Of a stretch of 64,000 bases of DNA, positions 50,972 through 61,154 are shown piece by piece. Location: positions 62,001-126,000 of the forward strand of contig CAZNPA010000003.1 in assembly GCA_964575095.1 (NCBI GenBank), written 5' to 3'. A program made the position numbers and the translations under genes. The notes beneath the pieces were generated by a model. It ran no database searches and was not told the DNA's origin. It saw only the letters and a program-made list of their open reading frames with translations. Within the stretch, counting starts at the first letter, position 1. Each line of letters opens with the position of its first letter. The DNA is from CAZNPA01 sp964575095. GTDB lineage: Bacteria > Pseudomonadota > Alphaproteobacteria > Rickettsiales > SXRF01.

Positions 50972-52877
50972 GTTTTTTTACCAGCACCGGTTTTTGGCCG
51001 AACTGCTTGGCGACGGCTTTGACGATTTGCGCAGCGCTTAAACCCGCTTCGTCGTATTGCGCCTGCGGAAGGTTTTGCTCGACGAAATAATCGGGCAGGT
51101 ATAACGGCAGCAATTTGCATTTGCCGTCGAGCAGGTTTTCCCTGGCAGCGAAGCTCATCACATGCGCGCCGAAACCACCGATGCTTCCCTCTTCCACCGT
51201 GATCACCAGCTCATGATTTTTGACGAGGTCGCGGATCAGTTTTTCATCAATCGGCTTGGCGAAGCGCGCGTCAGCGACGGTGGCGGATATATCCATTTCT
51301 GTTAGCATATCCGCGGCTTTCAGGCATTCCTGCAAGCGCGTGCCGAGCGACAGCAGCGCGACGCGCGAACCATCGCGCATGATCCTGCCTTTGCCGATTT
51401 CGAGCGGTTTTCCTTCTTTGGGCATGGCAACACCCGTGCCTTCGCCGCGTGGATAGCGGAAGGCCGACGGGCGGTCGTCTATCGCGGCGGCGGTCGCCAC
51501 CATATGCGCCAGCTCGGATTCGTCAGCGGGCGCCATGACGACGAAATTGGGCAGCGTGGCGAGATAAGTGATGTCGAACGAACCGGCATGCGTCGGGCCG
51601 TCGGCGCCAACTAAGCCAGCGCGGTCGATGGCGAACCTGACCGGCAGTTTTTGTATGGCGACGTCGTGCACCACCTGATCGTAGGCACGCTGCAGGAACG
51701 TGGAATAAATGGCGCAGAACGGCTTATAGCCTTGCGTAGCGAGCCCCGCCGCGAACGTCACCGCGTGCTGCTCGGCGATGCCGACATCGAACATGCGCTC
51801 GGGAAATTTCTCGGCGAAAAGATCGAGTCCCGTTCCCGACGGCATGGCGGCCGTGATGGCGATAATTTTTTTGTCCTTCTCCGCTTCTTTAATAAGACTC
51901 TCGGCGAATACTTTGGTATAGCTCGGCGCCGCGGCGGCAGATTTTTTTTGCGCGCCAGTTTGGACATCGAATTTATTGACGCCATGGTATTTGTCGTCAG
52001 ACGCTTCGGCGGGCGCGTAACCGTGGCCTTTTTGGGTGACGACGTGCAGCAGCACCGGACCGGAATCTTTTTCGTTCTTGATGTTTTTCAATACCGGCAG
52101 CAGATGCGCCAGATTGTGGCCGTCCACCGGGCCGACATAATAAAATCCCAATTGCTCGAAGAGCGTTCCGCCGACGGCGAGATTGCGCGCCGTGTGCTCG
52201 GCTTTTTTGGCCAGTCTCCACAAGGGCGCGGGAAATTTCTTGGCGATGGTTTTGCCGATGTGGCGCAACGTGTGGTATTTGTGCGACGAGATCAACCGCG
52301 CCAGATAGGCGCTCATGGCGCCGGTCGGCGGTGCGATCGACATATCGTTGTCGTTTAAGATAACAATCAGGCGCGTATCCAAACTTCCGGCGTTGTTTAA
52401 TGCCTCGAACGCCATGCCGGCGCTCATCGCGCCGTCGCCGATTACCGCCACGACTTCGTGTTTTTTTCCTTCCATATCGCGCGCCACCGCCATGCCGAGC
52501 GCCGCCGAAATGGAGGTGGAACTATGGCCGGCGCCGAACGCGTCGTATTCGCTTTCGGAGCGTTTGCAGAAACCGGAAAGCCCGTCGGGCTGGCGCAACG
52601 TGCGGATGCGGTCGCGGCGGCCGGTTAAGATTTTGTGCGGATAGGATTGGTGGCCAACGTCCCAGATGAGAATGTCGTCCGGCGTGTCGAAAACGTGATG
52701 CAGTGCCACGGTAAGTTCGACGACACCCAGTCCCGCGCCCAAATGCCCGCCGGTTTGCGACACGGCATCAACCGTTTCGGCGCGCAGTTCGGCAGCCAGC
52801 CGTTCGAGCTGTTTCAAGTCAAGCCGCCGCATGTCTTTCGGCGTTTTAATCGTATCGAGTAACGGCGTGGCGTTCAT
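50964..52877 (-). CDS. dxs: 1-deoxy-D-xylulose-5-phosphate synthase
   Basis: Condenses pyruvate and glyceraldehyde 3-phosphate, the first step of the MEP isoprenoid route, with thiamine diphosphate. The 637 residues show AVIGDGAMSAGMAFEALNNAG (thiamine binding), GHSSTSISAALGMA, DVGIAEQHAVTFAAGLA with the catalytic glutamate, and DRAGLVGADGPTHAG. Length is normal. It heads the dxs-transpeptidase-ahcY group and is probably translated together with the transpeptidase gene through the eight-base overlap. Confidence 0.97.
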   Translation of the reverse strand: MNATPLLDTIKTPKDMRRLDLKQLERLAAELRAETVDAVSQTGGHLGAGLGVVELTVALHHVFDTPDDILIWDVGHQSYPHKILTGRRDRIRTLRQPDGLSGFCKRSESEYDAFGAGHSSTSISAALGMAVARDMEGKKHEVVAVIGDGAMSAGMAFEALNNAGSLDTRLIVILNDNDMSIAPPTGAMSAYLARLISSHKYHTLRHIGKTIAKKFPAPLWRLAKKAEHTARNLAVGGTLFEQLGFYYVGPVDGHNLAHLLPVLKNIKNEKDSGPVLLHVVTQKGHGYAPAEASDDKYHGVNKFDVQTGAQKKSAAAAPSYTKVFAESLIKEAEKDKKIIAITAAMPSGTGLDLFAEKFPERMFDVGIAEQHAVTFAAGLATQGYKPFCAIYSTFLQRAYDQVVHDVAIQKLPVRFAIDRAGLVGADGPTHAGSFDITYLATLPNFVVMAPADESELAHMVATAAAIDDRPSAFRYPRGEGTGVAMPKEGKPLEIGKGRIMRDGSRVALLSLGTRLQECLKAADMLTEMDISATVADARFAKPIDEKLIRDLVKNHELVITVEEGSIGGFGAHVMSFAARENLLDGKCKLLPLYLPDYFVEQNLPQAQYDEAGLSAAQIVKAVAKQFGQKPVLVKKRG

Positions 52878-52920
52878 AGCCGCAAGATAGCCATATTTAG
52901 GGAAATGTCAGGTGTTTTTT

Positions 52921-53517
52921 CTACTGAATCGCTATTTTGCGGCCGTCGCGGATGACCATCACCACGGCGCTGTTTTTCAGCGTGTAAACGCCATCGGCCA
53001 GCGGTTTGCTGCGGCCATTGGCATCGACCGTATACATGTTGCTGCCTTCGGAATGGACCCTGAGGCCATTACCCAGCTCCACACCGAGCTTGCTATGCGG
53101 CACACCTCCGGGCGGCGGCGGCGCATACGGTGCGTTGCCCTGCGACGTCGCCGGCGGCGGATAATAGCTGTCCTGCGCCTGATTGGGCGCGGGTGCGGCG
53201 TCGGGCGCCATTTGCGGCTGATAACGGCGGTAAGCCGTGGCAGGCGGCGGCTGGCGCGGGACATTATTCACAGGGTACTGGTTGTGCATGTTGACGGCCG
53301 GCGACGCCGTTCCAGCATTTCCGCCCAGAAAAGAACCCAGCTTGCCGCCCGTGCGCTTCTGGGAATTATGCTCCTCGATGGCATGGACGATGGCGTTGGG
53401 GTCCCTGGCCGCGTCCTCTCTCCTCTTGCGGGCTTCTTCGGGCGCATTGCGGCCGAACATGACCATGACGATCATGAATATGACCCCGATAATGACCCAT
53501 TTCATATTAAATTGCAT
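52921..53517 (-). CDS. membrane-anchored proline-rich hypothetical protein
   Basis: 198 residues, family not recognised. An N-terminal membrane anchor (WVIIGVIFMIVMVMFG) is followed by a charged helix (APEEARKRREDAARD), a proline/tyrosine/glutamine-rich linker (about residues 68-145) and a small beta-rich C-terminal domain (SNMYTVDANGRSKPLADGVY, then VVMVIRDGRKIAIQ) that looks like a simple repeat of short strands. Start could be 53517 or 53505. It stands between dxs and argF on the same strand with gaps of about 43 bases on each side. Confidence 0.7.
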   Translation of the reverse strand: MQFNMKWVIIGVIFMIVMVMFGRNAPEEARKRREDAARDPNAIVHAIEEHNSQKRTGGKLGSFLGGNAGTASPAVNMHNQYPVNNVPRQPPPATAYRRYQPQMAPDAAPAPNQAQDSYYPPPATSQGNAPYAPPPPGGVPHSKLGVELGNGLRVHSEGSNMYTVDANGRSKPLADGVYTLKNSAVVMVIRDGRKIAIQ

Positions 53518-53560
53518 AGGATCTGATTATAGCACCAATCGCAGGAAAAGTGAAGCAAGC

Positions 53561-54508
<948 letters not shown>

Positions 54509-54550
54509 AAGAAGGGAGTGATTATTGGCGTGCGGAGATGGGTTGTCAAT

Positions 54551-54580
54551 ATCTATAGCTCCCCCAAGGGGAGAGCCTAA
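54551..54580 (-). terminator. terminator-like hairpin after the ABC-2 permease
   Basis: On the minus strand GGCTCTCCCC-TT-GGGGGAGC forms a GC-rich stem with one mismatch, ending before TATAG. It lies just past the permease stop and upstream of argF. The minus-strand T-run is weak. Confidence 0.5.
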
Positions 54581-54582
54581 TT

Positions 54583-55347
54583 TTAAGTCTTCAGCCGATA
54601 CCCGCTCTTGAACATCGCCACCGTCGCCAGCCAGAGGGCGATGTTGGTGACGGTGAGGACCAGCATGCCGAGGGCAATGCCGCCGTCGGTGTAGCCGGTG
54701 ATGGCGTAGCGGAAGCCGTCGATCATGTAGAAGAACGGGTTCCAGTGGCAGGCGCGGTACCAGAATTCCGGCAGGTGCTTTATCGAATAAAACGTGCCCG
54801 ACAGAAACGCCAGCGGCGTTACGATGTAATTGGTGATGGCGGAAAGCTGGTCGAACCCCTGCGACCAGATGCCGGCGAAAGTGCCGAGCAGCGCCAGCAT
54901 GACGCTGGCTGAGACGATATAAAAGAGGCCGATCCAGAAACTATGGAGCGTAAACGGCACGAACATATAGACCGCAGCACAGACGACGACGCCCACCATT
55001 GTTCCACGCACGACGCCGCCCACGACCAGCGCGAAAGTAATCTCCCCGGCGGAAAGCGGCGGCGTTAAAATGTCGATGATGACGCCCTGTATCTTGCCCA
55101 GTATCAGCGACGACGAGGTGTTGGCAAACGCGTTCTGCACAATGGCCATCATGATGAGGCCGGGCGCGATGAACTGGTCATAGGGCAACCCGTCCACCAT
55201 GCGATGATCGGCGCCGGTAGCCAGCGACAGCACCGCCAGAAACAGAAGCGTCGTGATGACCGGCGCGATGACGGTCTGGTTCCAGACCTTCATAAAGCGC
55301 CACGTCTCGCGCTTACAGAGTGTATAGGTGCCGATATGATTAAACAT
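54583..55347 (-). CDS. ABC-2 type transporter permease, YadH-like
   Basis: A 254-residue inner-membrane permease with six helices, with the ABC-2 features FIAPGLIMMAIVQNAFANTS, GKIQGVIIDILTPPLSAGE and a late PLAFLSGTFYSIKHLPEF. The length and sequence style are those of the YadG/YadH and drug/polysaccharide export permeases; the substrate is unknown. No ATPase gene is next to it on either side. The ATG at 55347 is the edge of repeat C4 and lacks a clear Shine-Dalgarno. Confidence 0.88.
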   Translation of the reverse strand: MFNHIGTYTLCKRETWRFMKVWNQTVIAPVITTLLFLAVLSLATGADHRMVDGLPYDQFIAPGLIMMAIVQNAFANTSSSLILGKIQGVIIDILTPPLSAGEITFALVVGGVVRGTMVGVVVCAAVYMFVPFTLHSFWIGLFYIVSASVMLALLGTFAGIWSQGFDQLSAITNYIVTPLAFLSGTFYSIKHLPEFWYRACHWNPFFYMIDGFRYAITGYTDGGIALGMLVLTVTNIALWLATVAMFKSGYRLKT

Positions 55348-55437
55348 CCCGAGCGAGCGTAGCGAGCCGAGGGAACTTTGCAAGAGGCAAAGTCAAAGAT
55401 CCTTCGACTCAGACCTCCGGTCTTCGCTCAGGATGAC
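55345..55437. repeat. dispersed palindromic repeat C4
   Basis: A degenerate copy of C3: CATCCCGAGCGAGC on one side, an inner AAAGATCCTTCGACTC and a closing GCTCAGGATGAC. One edge coincides with the permease start codon, the other ends nine bases before the Bax-inhibitor-1 stop. Confidence 0.75.
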
Positions 55438-55445
55438 ATTATCGC

Positions 55446-56186
55446 TTACCGTCTATCCCCGAAAAACCGCAGCAGGTACATGAACATGTTGATGAAGTCG
55501 AGATAGAGGTTGAGCGCGCCCATGATGGCCATTTTCGCCATCATCTCGCCGCTGCCGCTCAGCTGGTAATACATGCTCTTGAGCTTCTGCGTGTCGTAGG
55601 CGGTAAGGCCGGTGAAAACCAGCACGCCGATGACCGACGTCGCGAAATGCAGCGCCGAGCTTTGCATGAAGATATTGACGATCGAGGCCAGAATAAGGCC
55701 GATCAGCCCCATCATCAGGAACGATCCCATACCGGTTAAATCGCGCTTCGTCGTATAGCCCCAGAGGCTCATGGCGCCGAACGTGCCGGCGGTGATGAAG
55801 AAGGTGCGGGCGATGCTCTCGCCGGTATAAAGCAGGAACACCGAGCTAAGCGACAATCCCATCAGCACCGCAAAGGCCCAGAAAACCATCTGGGCGGTGG
55901 CGGCGGCCATGCGGTGAACGCCGAAGCCCATCCACAAAGCAAGGCCGATGGGGGAAAGCGTCACCAGCCAGCCGAGGCCGGACATGCCGACGATCTGGCC
56001 TTCCTGGACGTTGTAAAACGCCATCAGAAGCGCCGGGGTGTTGGCGGTGAAAAGCGCCGTGATACCGGTCAGCGCCAGGGCGCTTGCCATCAAGTTATAG
56101 ATGCGCAGCATGTAGGCGCGAAGGCCTGCATCGTAGGTGGCAGCTTGCGTTTGCTGGGTGGTGGCAAAGGGGTTACGTTGTTCCAT
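55446..56186 (-). CDS. Bax inhibitor-1 / YccA family membrane protein
   Basis: A 246-residue protein with seven membrane helices. Family features are LRAYMLRIYNLMASALALTG, WGYTTKRDLTGMGSFLMMGL and GLTAYDTQKLKSMY, with the C-terminal LYLDFINMFMYLLRFFG. Members act as membrane calcium/proton leak or protease-modulating proteins; the bacterial role is not settled. AAGGAGAG precedes the start. Confidence 0.93.
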   Translation of the reverse strand: MEQRNPFATTQQTQAATYDAGLRAYMLRIYNLMASALALTGITALFTANTPALLMAFYNVQEGQIVGMSGLGWLVTLSPIGLALWMGFGVHRMAAATAQMVFWAFAVLMGLSLSSVFLLYTGESIARTFFITAGTFGAMSLWGYTTKRDLTGMGSFLMMGLIGLILASIVNIFMQSSALHFATSVIGVLVFTGLTAYDTQKLKSMYYQLSGSGEMMAKMAIMGALNLYLDFINMFMYLLRFFGDRR

Positions 56187-56375
56187 AAGTAAGCTCTCCT
56201 TGAGTTTAAGATTATAGGTTACGCCTTATTATATAGGGGATTATCCGCAGTTTTCAATAGAAACCGGAAAGATATCATTTTCCATCGTTTTTCGCTTGAA
56301 ATCCGCGCCGTTTACGGTTAATAACAGCCCTCCTTATCGTCGGGCGAGGCATTGCCTGGGCGGTAAGTTTTAAGT

Positions 56376-56426
56376 CTGGTGCTCTACTTAGTTGCCGTAC
56401 CAGTGTACCTGCTAAGGAGACACCAG
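56376..56426 (+). promoter_or_regulatory. structured leader of the rpmI-rplT operon
   Basis: A long hairpin: CTGGTG/CACCAG, CTC/GAG, CTTAG/CTAAG, and an inner GTAC-CAGT-GTAC, with small bulges between. It ends 29 bases before the rpmI start and is followed by a C-rich segment and a T-run (56436-56440). It could be the binding site for L20 autoregulation, as known for this operon in other bacteria, or an attenuator; neither is shown by the sequence alone. Confidence 0.55.
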
Positions 56427-56455
56427 GCACCCACCTTTTTTGAAAGGAATTGAAA

Positions 56456-56659
56456 ATGCCGAAGTTGAAGACCAAGAGCGGTTGCAAAAAACGTTTTAAA
56501 TTTACTGCAACCGGCAAAGTGGTGATGTCCCAGAAAGGCAAACGCCACGGCATGCGCAAGCGCACCAACCGTTTCATCCGCAACGCACGCGGCACCACCA
56601 TCATGGACGACACCGATCAGCATCGTATCGTCCAGTGGATGCCCTACGGGAGTAAATAG
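56456..56659 (+). CDS. rpmI: 50S ribosomal protein L35
   Basis: A 67-residue basic ribosomal protein with the signature MPKLKTKSGCKKRFKFTATG and KRTNRFIRNARGT. The start at 56456 follows AAAGGAAT; TTG at 56450 is not needed. It begins rpmI-rplT-pheS-pheT. The usual first gene infC is not upstream. Confidence 0.97.
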   Translation: MPKLKTKSGCKKRFKFTATGKVVMSQKGKRHGMRKRTNRFIRNARGTTIMDDTDQHRIVQWMPYGSK

Positions 56660-56661
56660 CC

Positions 56662-57030
56662 ATGGCTCACGTTAAAAGAGGGGTAACAACGCACGCCCGT
56701 CACAAAAAAGTCTTGAAGCGCGCCAAGGGCTATCGCGGCCGCGCCAAAAATTGCTATAAGGTAGCGATCGAGAAGGTCGAAAAAGGCCTGCGCTACGCTT
56801 ACCGCGACCGCCGCAACAAGAAGCGCAACTTCCGCAAATTGTGGATCCAGCGCATCAACGCCGGCGTCCGCGAGCACGGCATGGTCTATTCGCAGTTCAT
56901 GGGCGGCCTCATCAAAGCCGGCATCACCGTCGACCGCAAGATATTGTCCGACCTCGCCATCCACCAGCCGGACGCGTTCAAGGCGATCTGCGAGCAAAGC
57001 AAAGCGGCGCTGGCCAAAAAAGCGGCTTGA
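56662..57030 (+). CDS. rplT: 50S ribosomal protein L20
   Basis: 122 residues, an early-assembly large-subunit protein and, in other bacteria, the translational repressor of its own operon. Motifs AHVKRGVTTHARHKKVLKRA and YAYRDRRNKKRNFRKLWIQR are typical. It starts two bases after the rpmI stop. Confidence 0.97.
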   Translation: MAHVKRGVTTHARHKKVLKRAKGYRGRAKNCYKVAIEKVEKGLRYAYRDRRNKKRNFRKLWIQRINAGVREHGMVYSQFMGGLIKAGITVDRKILSDLAIHQPDAFKAICEQSKAALAKKAA

Positions 57031-57036
57031 TTTACC

Positions 57037-57100
57037 GTCATTACGAACGAAGTAATCCAGACCTTAAAAATCTGGATTGCTTCGCTGCGTTTGCAATGAC
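57037..57100. repeat. dispersed palindromic repeat C5
   Basis: Opens GTCATTACGAACGAAGTAAT and closes with GATTGCTTCGCTGCG and AATGAC, with the inner stem CCAGA...TCTGG. It fills the gap between rplT and pheS and does not look like a strong terminator, so the operon can be read through. Confidence 0.75.
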
Positions 57101-57112
57101 AATATATCGCCC

Positions 57113-58141
57113 ATGACCGACGCCAACCATTTACGCAGCGAAGCCCTTTCCGTTATCTCAAGCAGCGGCAGCACCAGCGCGCTCGAAGAGCAGCGCGTGG
57201 CATGGCTGGGGAAAAAAGGCAAAATCACCGAGGCGCTGAAGACATTGGGAAGCGCCGACCCCGAGCAGCGCAAGACGCTGGGCGCGGCACTTAATTTAGT
57301 CAAAGACGATATCGCCCAGGCCATCGAAGCCAAGAAAGCCGAGCTGTCGTCGGCGGAGTTAGGCGAACGCCTCAAGACCGAAACGCTCGACGTCACCCTG
57401 CCCTGCTCGCCGCAACCGCAGGGAAAAATCCATCCGGTGACGCAGGTCGTTGAAGAAATCACCGCCCTCTTCTCCGAGCTGGGATTTACCGTCGCCGAGG
57501 GGCCGGACATCGAAGACGAACACCATAATTTCACCGCGCTCAATATTCCCGAGCATCATCCGGCGCGCGCAATGCATGATACGTTTTATTTGAAAGACGG
57601 CAAGGTGCTGCGCACCCACACCTCGCCGGTACAAATCCGCACGATGAAAAACGGCAAGCCGCCGTTTCGCGTCATCGCACCGGGCGCCACCTACCGCTGC
57701 GACTCCGATATCACCCACACGCCGATGTTCCACCAGGTCGAAGGCTTTGTCATCGACAAAAATATTCACATGGGACATTTGAAAGGCTGCGTCATCGAAT
57801 TCCTGAAAGCGTTTTTTGAGTTGGACGACGTGCCCGTGCGCTTCCGCCCCAGCTTCTTCCCCTTCACCGAGCCGTCGGCGGAAGTCGATATCGGCTGCGC
57901 GCGCTCGCGCGAAGCCATCAAAATCGGCGCGGGTGCCGACTGGCTCGAAATCATGGGCTGCGGCATGGTGCATCCGAACGTGCTCAAAAATTGCGGCATC
58001 AATCCCGACGAGTGGCAGGGATTCGCCTTCGGTATGGGCGTCGAACGTCTGGCCATGCTCAAATACGGCATCCCCGACCTGCGCACGTTCTTCGAGAGCG
58101 ATGTGCGCTGGCTTTCTCACTATGGTTTTAATCCCTTATGA
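57113..58141 (+). CDS. pheS: phenylalanyl-tRNA synthetase alpha subunit
   Basis: Catalytic subunit of the alpha2-beta2 class II enzyme, 342 residues. An N-terminal coiled coil is followed by motif-bearing segments HHNFTALNIPEHHPAR, FRVIAPGATYRCDSD (motif 2), GCGMVHPNVL and GFAFGMGVERLAML (motif 3). I start at 57113 because the in-frame region to 57077 is repeat C5. It overlaps pheT by four bases. Confidence 0.97.
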   Translation: MTDANHLRSEALSVISSSGSTSALEEQRVAWLGKKGKITEALKTLGSADPEQRKTLGAALNLVKDDIAQAIEAKKAELSSAELGERLKTETLDVTLPCSPQPQGKIHPVTQVVEEITALFSELGFTVAEGPDIEDEHHNFTALNIPEHHPARAMHDTFYLKDGKVLRTHTSPVQIRTMKNGKPPFRVIAPGATYRCDSDITHTPMFHQVEGFVIDKNIHMGHLKGCVIEFLKAFFELDDVPVRFRPSFFPFTEPSAEVDIGCARSREAIKIGAGADWLEIMGCGMVHPNVLKNCGINPDEWQGFAFGMGVERLAMLKYGIPDLRTFFESDVRWLSHYGFNPL

Positions 58142-60534
58142 AATTCACCTTAAGCTGGCTCAAAGAGCATCTCGATACCACCGCCTCGATTGATAAAATC
58201 GCCGAGACCCTGACTGCTATTGGTTTGGAAGTAGAAAGCGTCACCGACAAAAGCACCGAATTAAAACCGTTCACCGTGGCGAAAATTATCGCCGCCGAAA
58301 AACACCCGCAGGCCGATAAGCTGCAAGTGTGCCGCGTCGAGAGCGATGCCGGCGAACTTCAGATCGTCTGCGGCGCTGCCAACGCCCGCGCCGGGCTCTA
58401 TGTGGCGCTGGCAAAAGAAGGGGCCATAATTCCGGGCGGCGGCATGGTCATCAAGAAAACCAAGATACGCGGCGTCGAAAGCTGCGGCATGCTGTGCTCG
58501 GCCAGTGAACTGGGCTTGAGCGAAGGAAGCGAAGGCATCATCGAATTGCCGGAAGCAAAAATCGGAGAATCGATTGTCGGCGTATTGGGACTTGATGATG
58601 CGGTCATCGATGTCGCCATCACGCCCAACCGCGCCGATGCGCTTGGTGTGCGCGGCATCGCCCGCGACTTGGCGGCGGCAGGATTGGGCAAGCTCAAGGC
58701 CCTGCCCGACATCTCCGACGTCAAAGGCAACGCTGCATCGCCCATTTCCGTTACCATCACCGCCGTCACCAGCTGCCCACAATTCATCGGTGCTTCTATA
58801 AAAGGCGTCAAGAACGGCGCCAGCCCGGACTGGATGAGAAAACGCCTCGCCGCCATCGGCCAGAAATCGATTTCAGCGCTGGTCGACATCACCAATTACA
58901 TCACGATTGATTTAGGCCGCCCGCTGCACGTCTACGATGCCAAAAAACTCAAAGGCAATATCGTCGTGCGCGACGCCAAGGCCGGCGAGAAACTGAAAGC
59001 GCTCGACGATAAGGAATACGCGCTCGCACCCGGCATGTGCGTCATCGCCGACGACAGCGGAGCAATATCACTGGGCGGTGTCATCGGCGGCGCAACCACC
59101 GGCTGCGATGAACATACGACAGACGTATTCTTAGAAGTCGCATTGTTTAATCCGGCACACGTCGCCAAGACCGGCCGCACGCTCGCAATAGATACCGACG
59201 CGCGTTACCGCTTCGAGCGGGGCGTCGACGTCGCCTTTGTCGAGACCGGCGCTAAGATTGCCATCAAAATGATCCGGGAACTCTGCGGCGGCGAAGCCAG
59301 CCAACTCTTCATCGCCGGAAAACCGCCGGAGTGGAAACGCCATATCGATTTGCGTATAAGCCGCATCGCCGGCCTGGGCGGCGTGAATATAGATAAAATA
59401 AAAGCAACCGCGATCCTGAAGGCGCTGGGATTTGAAATCGCCGATAAAGGCGAAACGCTCTCCGTCATGCCGCCGCCGTGGCGCGCCGACGTCGAGGGCG
59501 AAGCGGACTGCATCGAAGAAATCCTGCGCATCCATGGGTACGATAACATTCCGGCGACGCCATTGCCGAAATTGCCGGCCATCGGAAAACCGGCGCTGAG
59601 CCTTAGTCAGCAGCGCACGCACACCGCCAAGCGCGCCCTCGCCGCGCGCGGCTTCATGGAAGCCTGCAGCTATTCGTTCCTGCCGCACGCACAGGCCAAG
59701 ATGTTCGGTGGCGGCGCACAAGCGCTGCAGTTGCAGAATCCGATTAGTGAAGATTTAAGCGATATGCGCCCTTCCTTACTTCCCAATTTATTGGAAGCGG
59801 CGAAGAAAAACGCCTTCCGCGGATTCAAAGATATTTCCCTATGCGAAGTCGGCCTGCAATATGCCGACACGACGCCACACGGCCAGAAAATGATAGCGGC
59901 GGGCATTCGCACCGGCGCTAACGTGCGCCTCATCCACGCTAAAGGCGTCATGAAGCAGGAAACAAGCCCGGCCGACGCCTTCGATACCAAGGCAGACGCA
60001 CTGGCGGTGCTGCAAACACTGGGCATCAATAAATGCGAAATTACCACCGATACCCCGGCGTGGTATCACCCCGGCCGCAGCGGCGCATTGACGCTCGGTG
60101 GAAAAATTGTGCTGGGTTATTTCGGCGAATTACATCCGGCGATACTGCAATCGTTTGAGATTGAAACAGCAGCCGCCGGATTTGAGATATTCCTAGACGC
60201 CATTCCGACCGCACGCGCCAAAGGCAAGGCCAGGGCGGCGCTCAGGCTATCCGATTTTCAGGCGGTGGAGCGCGATTTTGCCTTCGTCGTCGATTCAACA
60301 ATCACCGCCGCCGAGATATTAAAAGCGCTGGCGCAAGCAAACAAAGAACTGATCACCGATGTGGCATTGTTCGACGTCTATACCGGCACCGGACTGCCGG
60401 CGGGGAAGAAATCGGTGGCAATCAAGGTAACGCTGCAATCGTTCGAGCGCACGCTGACGGAAGCGGACATCAGCGCCGTGTCGCAGGCCATCGTCGAGGC
60501 GGCTAAAGGTTTCGGCGGTACGTTGCGTCAATGA
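58138..60534 (+). CDS. pheT: phenylalanyl-tRNA synthetase beta subunit
   Basis: 798 residues, with the N-terminal tRNA-binding OB-fold (ADKLQVCRVESDAGELQIVC), the B3/B4 editing domain, the B5 DNA-binding-like domain, the catalytic-like module (PHAQAKMFGG, NPISEDLSDMRPSLLPNLL) and the C-terminal FDX-ACB anticodon-binding domain (LSDFQAVERDFAFVVD). It holds the post-transfer editing activity of the enzyme. Its stop overlaps the following glycosylase start (ATGATG). Confidence 0.97.
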   Translation: MKFTLSWLKEHLDTTASIDKIAETLTAIGLEVESVTDKSTELKPFTVAKIIAAEKHPQADKLQVCRVESDAGELQIVCGAANARAGLYVALAKEGAIIPGGGMVIKKTKIRGVESCGMLCSASELGLSEGSEGIIELPEAKIGESIVGVLGLDDAVIDVAITPNRADALGVRGIARDLAAAGLGKLKALPDISDVKGNAASPISVTITAVTSCPQFIGASIKGVKNGASPDWMRKRLAAIGQKSISALVDITNYITIDLGRPLHVYDAKKLKGNIVVRDAKAGEKLKALDDKEYALAPGMCVIADDSGAISLGGVIGGATTGCDEHTTDVFLEVALFNPAHVAKTGRTLAIDTDARYRFERGVDVAFVETGAKIAIKMIRELCGGEASQLFIAGKPPEWKRHIDLRISRIAGLGGVNIDKIKATAILKALGFEIADKGETLSVMPPPWRADVEGEADCIEEILRIHGYDNIPATPLPKLPAIGKPALSLSQQRTHTAKRALAARGFMEACSYSFLPHAQAKMFGGGAQALQLQNPISEDLSDMRPSLLPNLLEAAKKNAFRGFKDISLCEVGLQYADTTPHGQKMIAAGIRTGANVRLIHAKGVMKQETSPADAFDTKADALAVLQTLGINKCEITTDTPAWYHPGRSGALTLGGKIVLGYFGELHPAILQSFEIETAAAGFEIFLDAIPTARAKGKARAALRLSDFQAVERDFAFVVDSTITAAEILKALAQANKELITDVALFDVYTGTGLPAGKKSVAIKVTLQSFERTLTEADISAVSQAIVEAAKGFGGTLRQ

Positions 60535-61145
60535 TGCCTTCCTATTGGCCTCAAGCCAAAGCGCATCTTTCAAAGAACGATCCGGCGCTCAAGAAAATCA
60601 TCGGGAATTATAAGGGTGAAGGGTTGACGCTGCGCGGCAACGCGTTCTACACGCTGGCGCGCTCGATTGCCGGGCAGCAGATTTCGGTTAAGGCGGCGGA
60701 TTCCGTCTGGCGGCGGATGGAAATGGCGGTCGCGATTGAACCTGAAGCTGTCGCTAACACCGGCCACGACATGCTGCGCGCCTGCGGGCTTTCGACCGGC
60801 AAGGTAATTTACATGCACGCACTGGCCAACCACTTCCTTGAAAACAAACCGCTCATCAAACAGTGGCCGCAAATGACCGACGAAGAAATCATCAAGGAAC
60901 TCACCTCGGTTAAAGGCATCGGCCGCTGGACGGCGGAGATGTTCCTGATCTTTCACTTAGGCCGCCCGGACGTGTTCCCCGTCGCCGACCTCGGCCTGCA
61001 AAAAGCGATGAAGCTCGCCTACCCCAAAAAACGGCTCCTAAAGCCGGATTCCTACCGCAAATTAGCGGCACACTGGCAGCCATACCGCAGTGCAGCAACG
61101 TGGTACCTCTGGCGGAGCCTTGACCCGGTTGCCGTCGCCTATTAG
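60531..61145 (+). CDS. HhH-GPD DNA-3-methyladenine glycosylase, AlkA-like
   Basis: A 204-residue base-excision-repair glycosylase. The helix-hairpin-helix is LTSVKGIGRWTAEMFLIF, followed by the catalytic aspartate in FPVADLGLQKAM and the AlkA-type C-terminal PYRSAATWYLWR. It lacks the N-terminal TBP-like domain of enterobacterial AlkA, so it belongs to the short group. Either ATG 60531 or ATG 60534 can serve as start. No ada or alkB gene is near. Confidence 0.9.
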   Translation: MMPSYWPQAKAHLSKNDPALKKIIGNYKGEGLTLRGNAFYTLARSIAGQQISVKAADSVWRRMEMAVAIEPEAVANTGHDMLRACGLSTGKVIYMHALANHFLENKPLIKQWPQMTDEEIIKELTSVKGIGRWTAEMFLIFHLGRPDVFPVADLGLQKAMKLAYPKKRLLKPDSYRKLAAHWQPYRSAATWYLWRSLDPVAVAY

Positions 61146-61154
61146 TGTAGCGGC

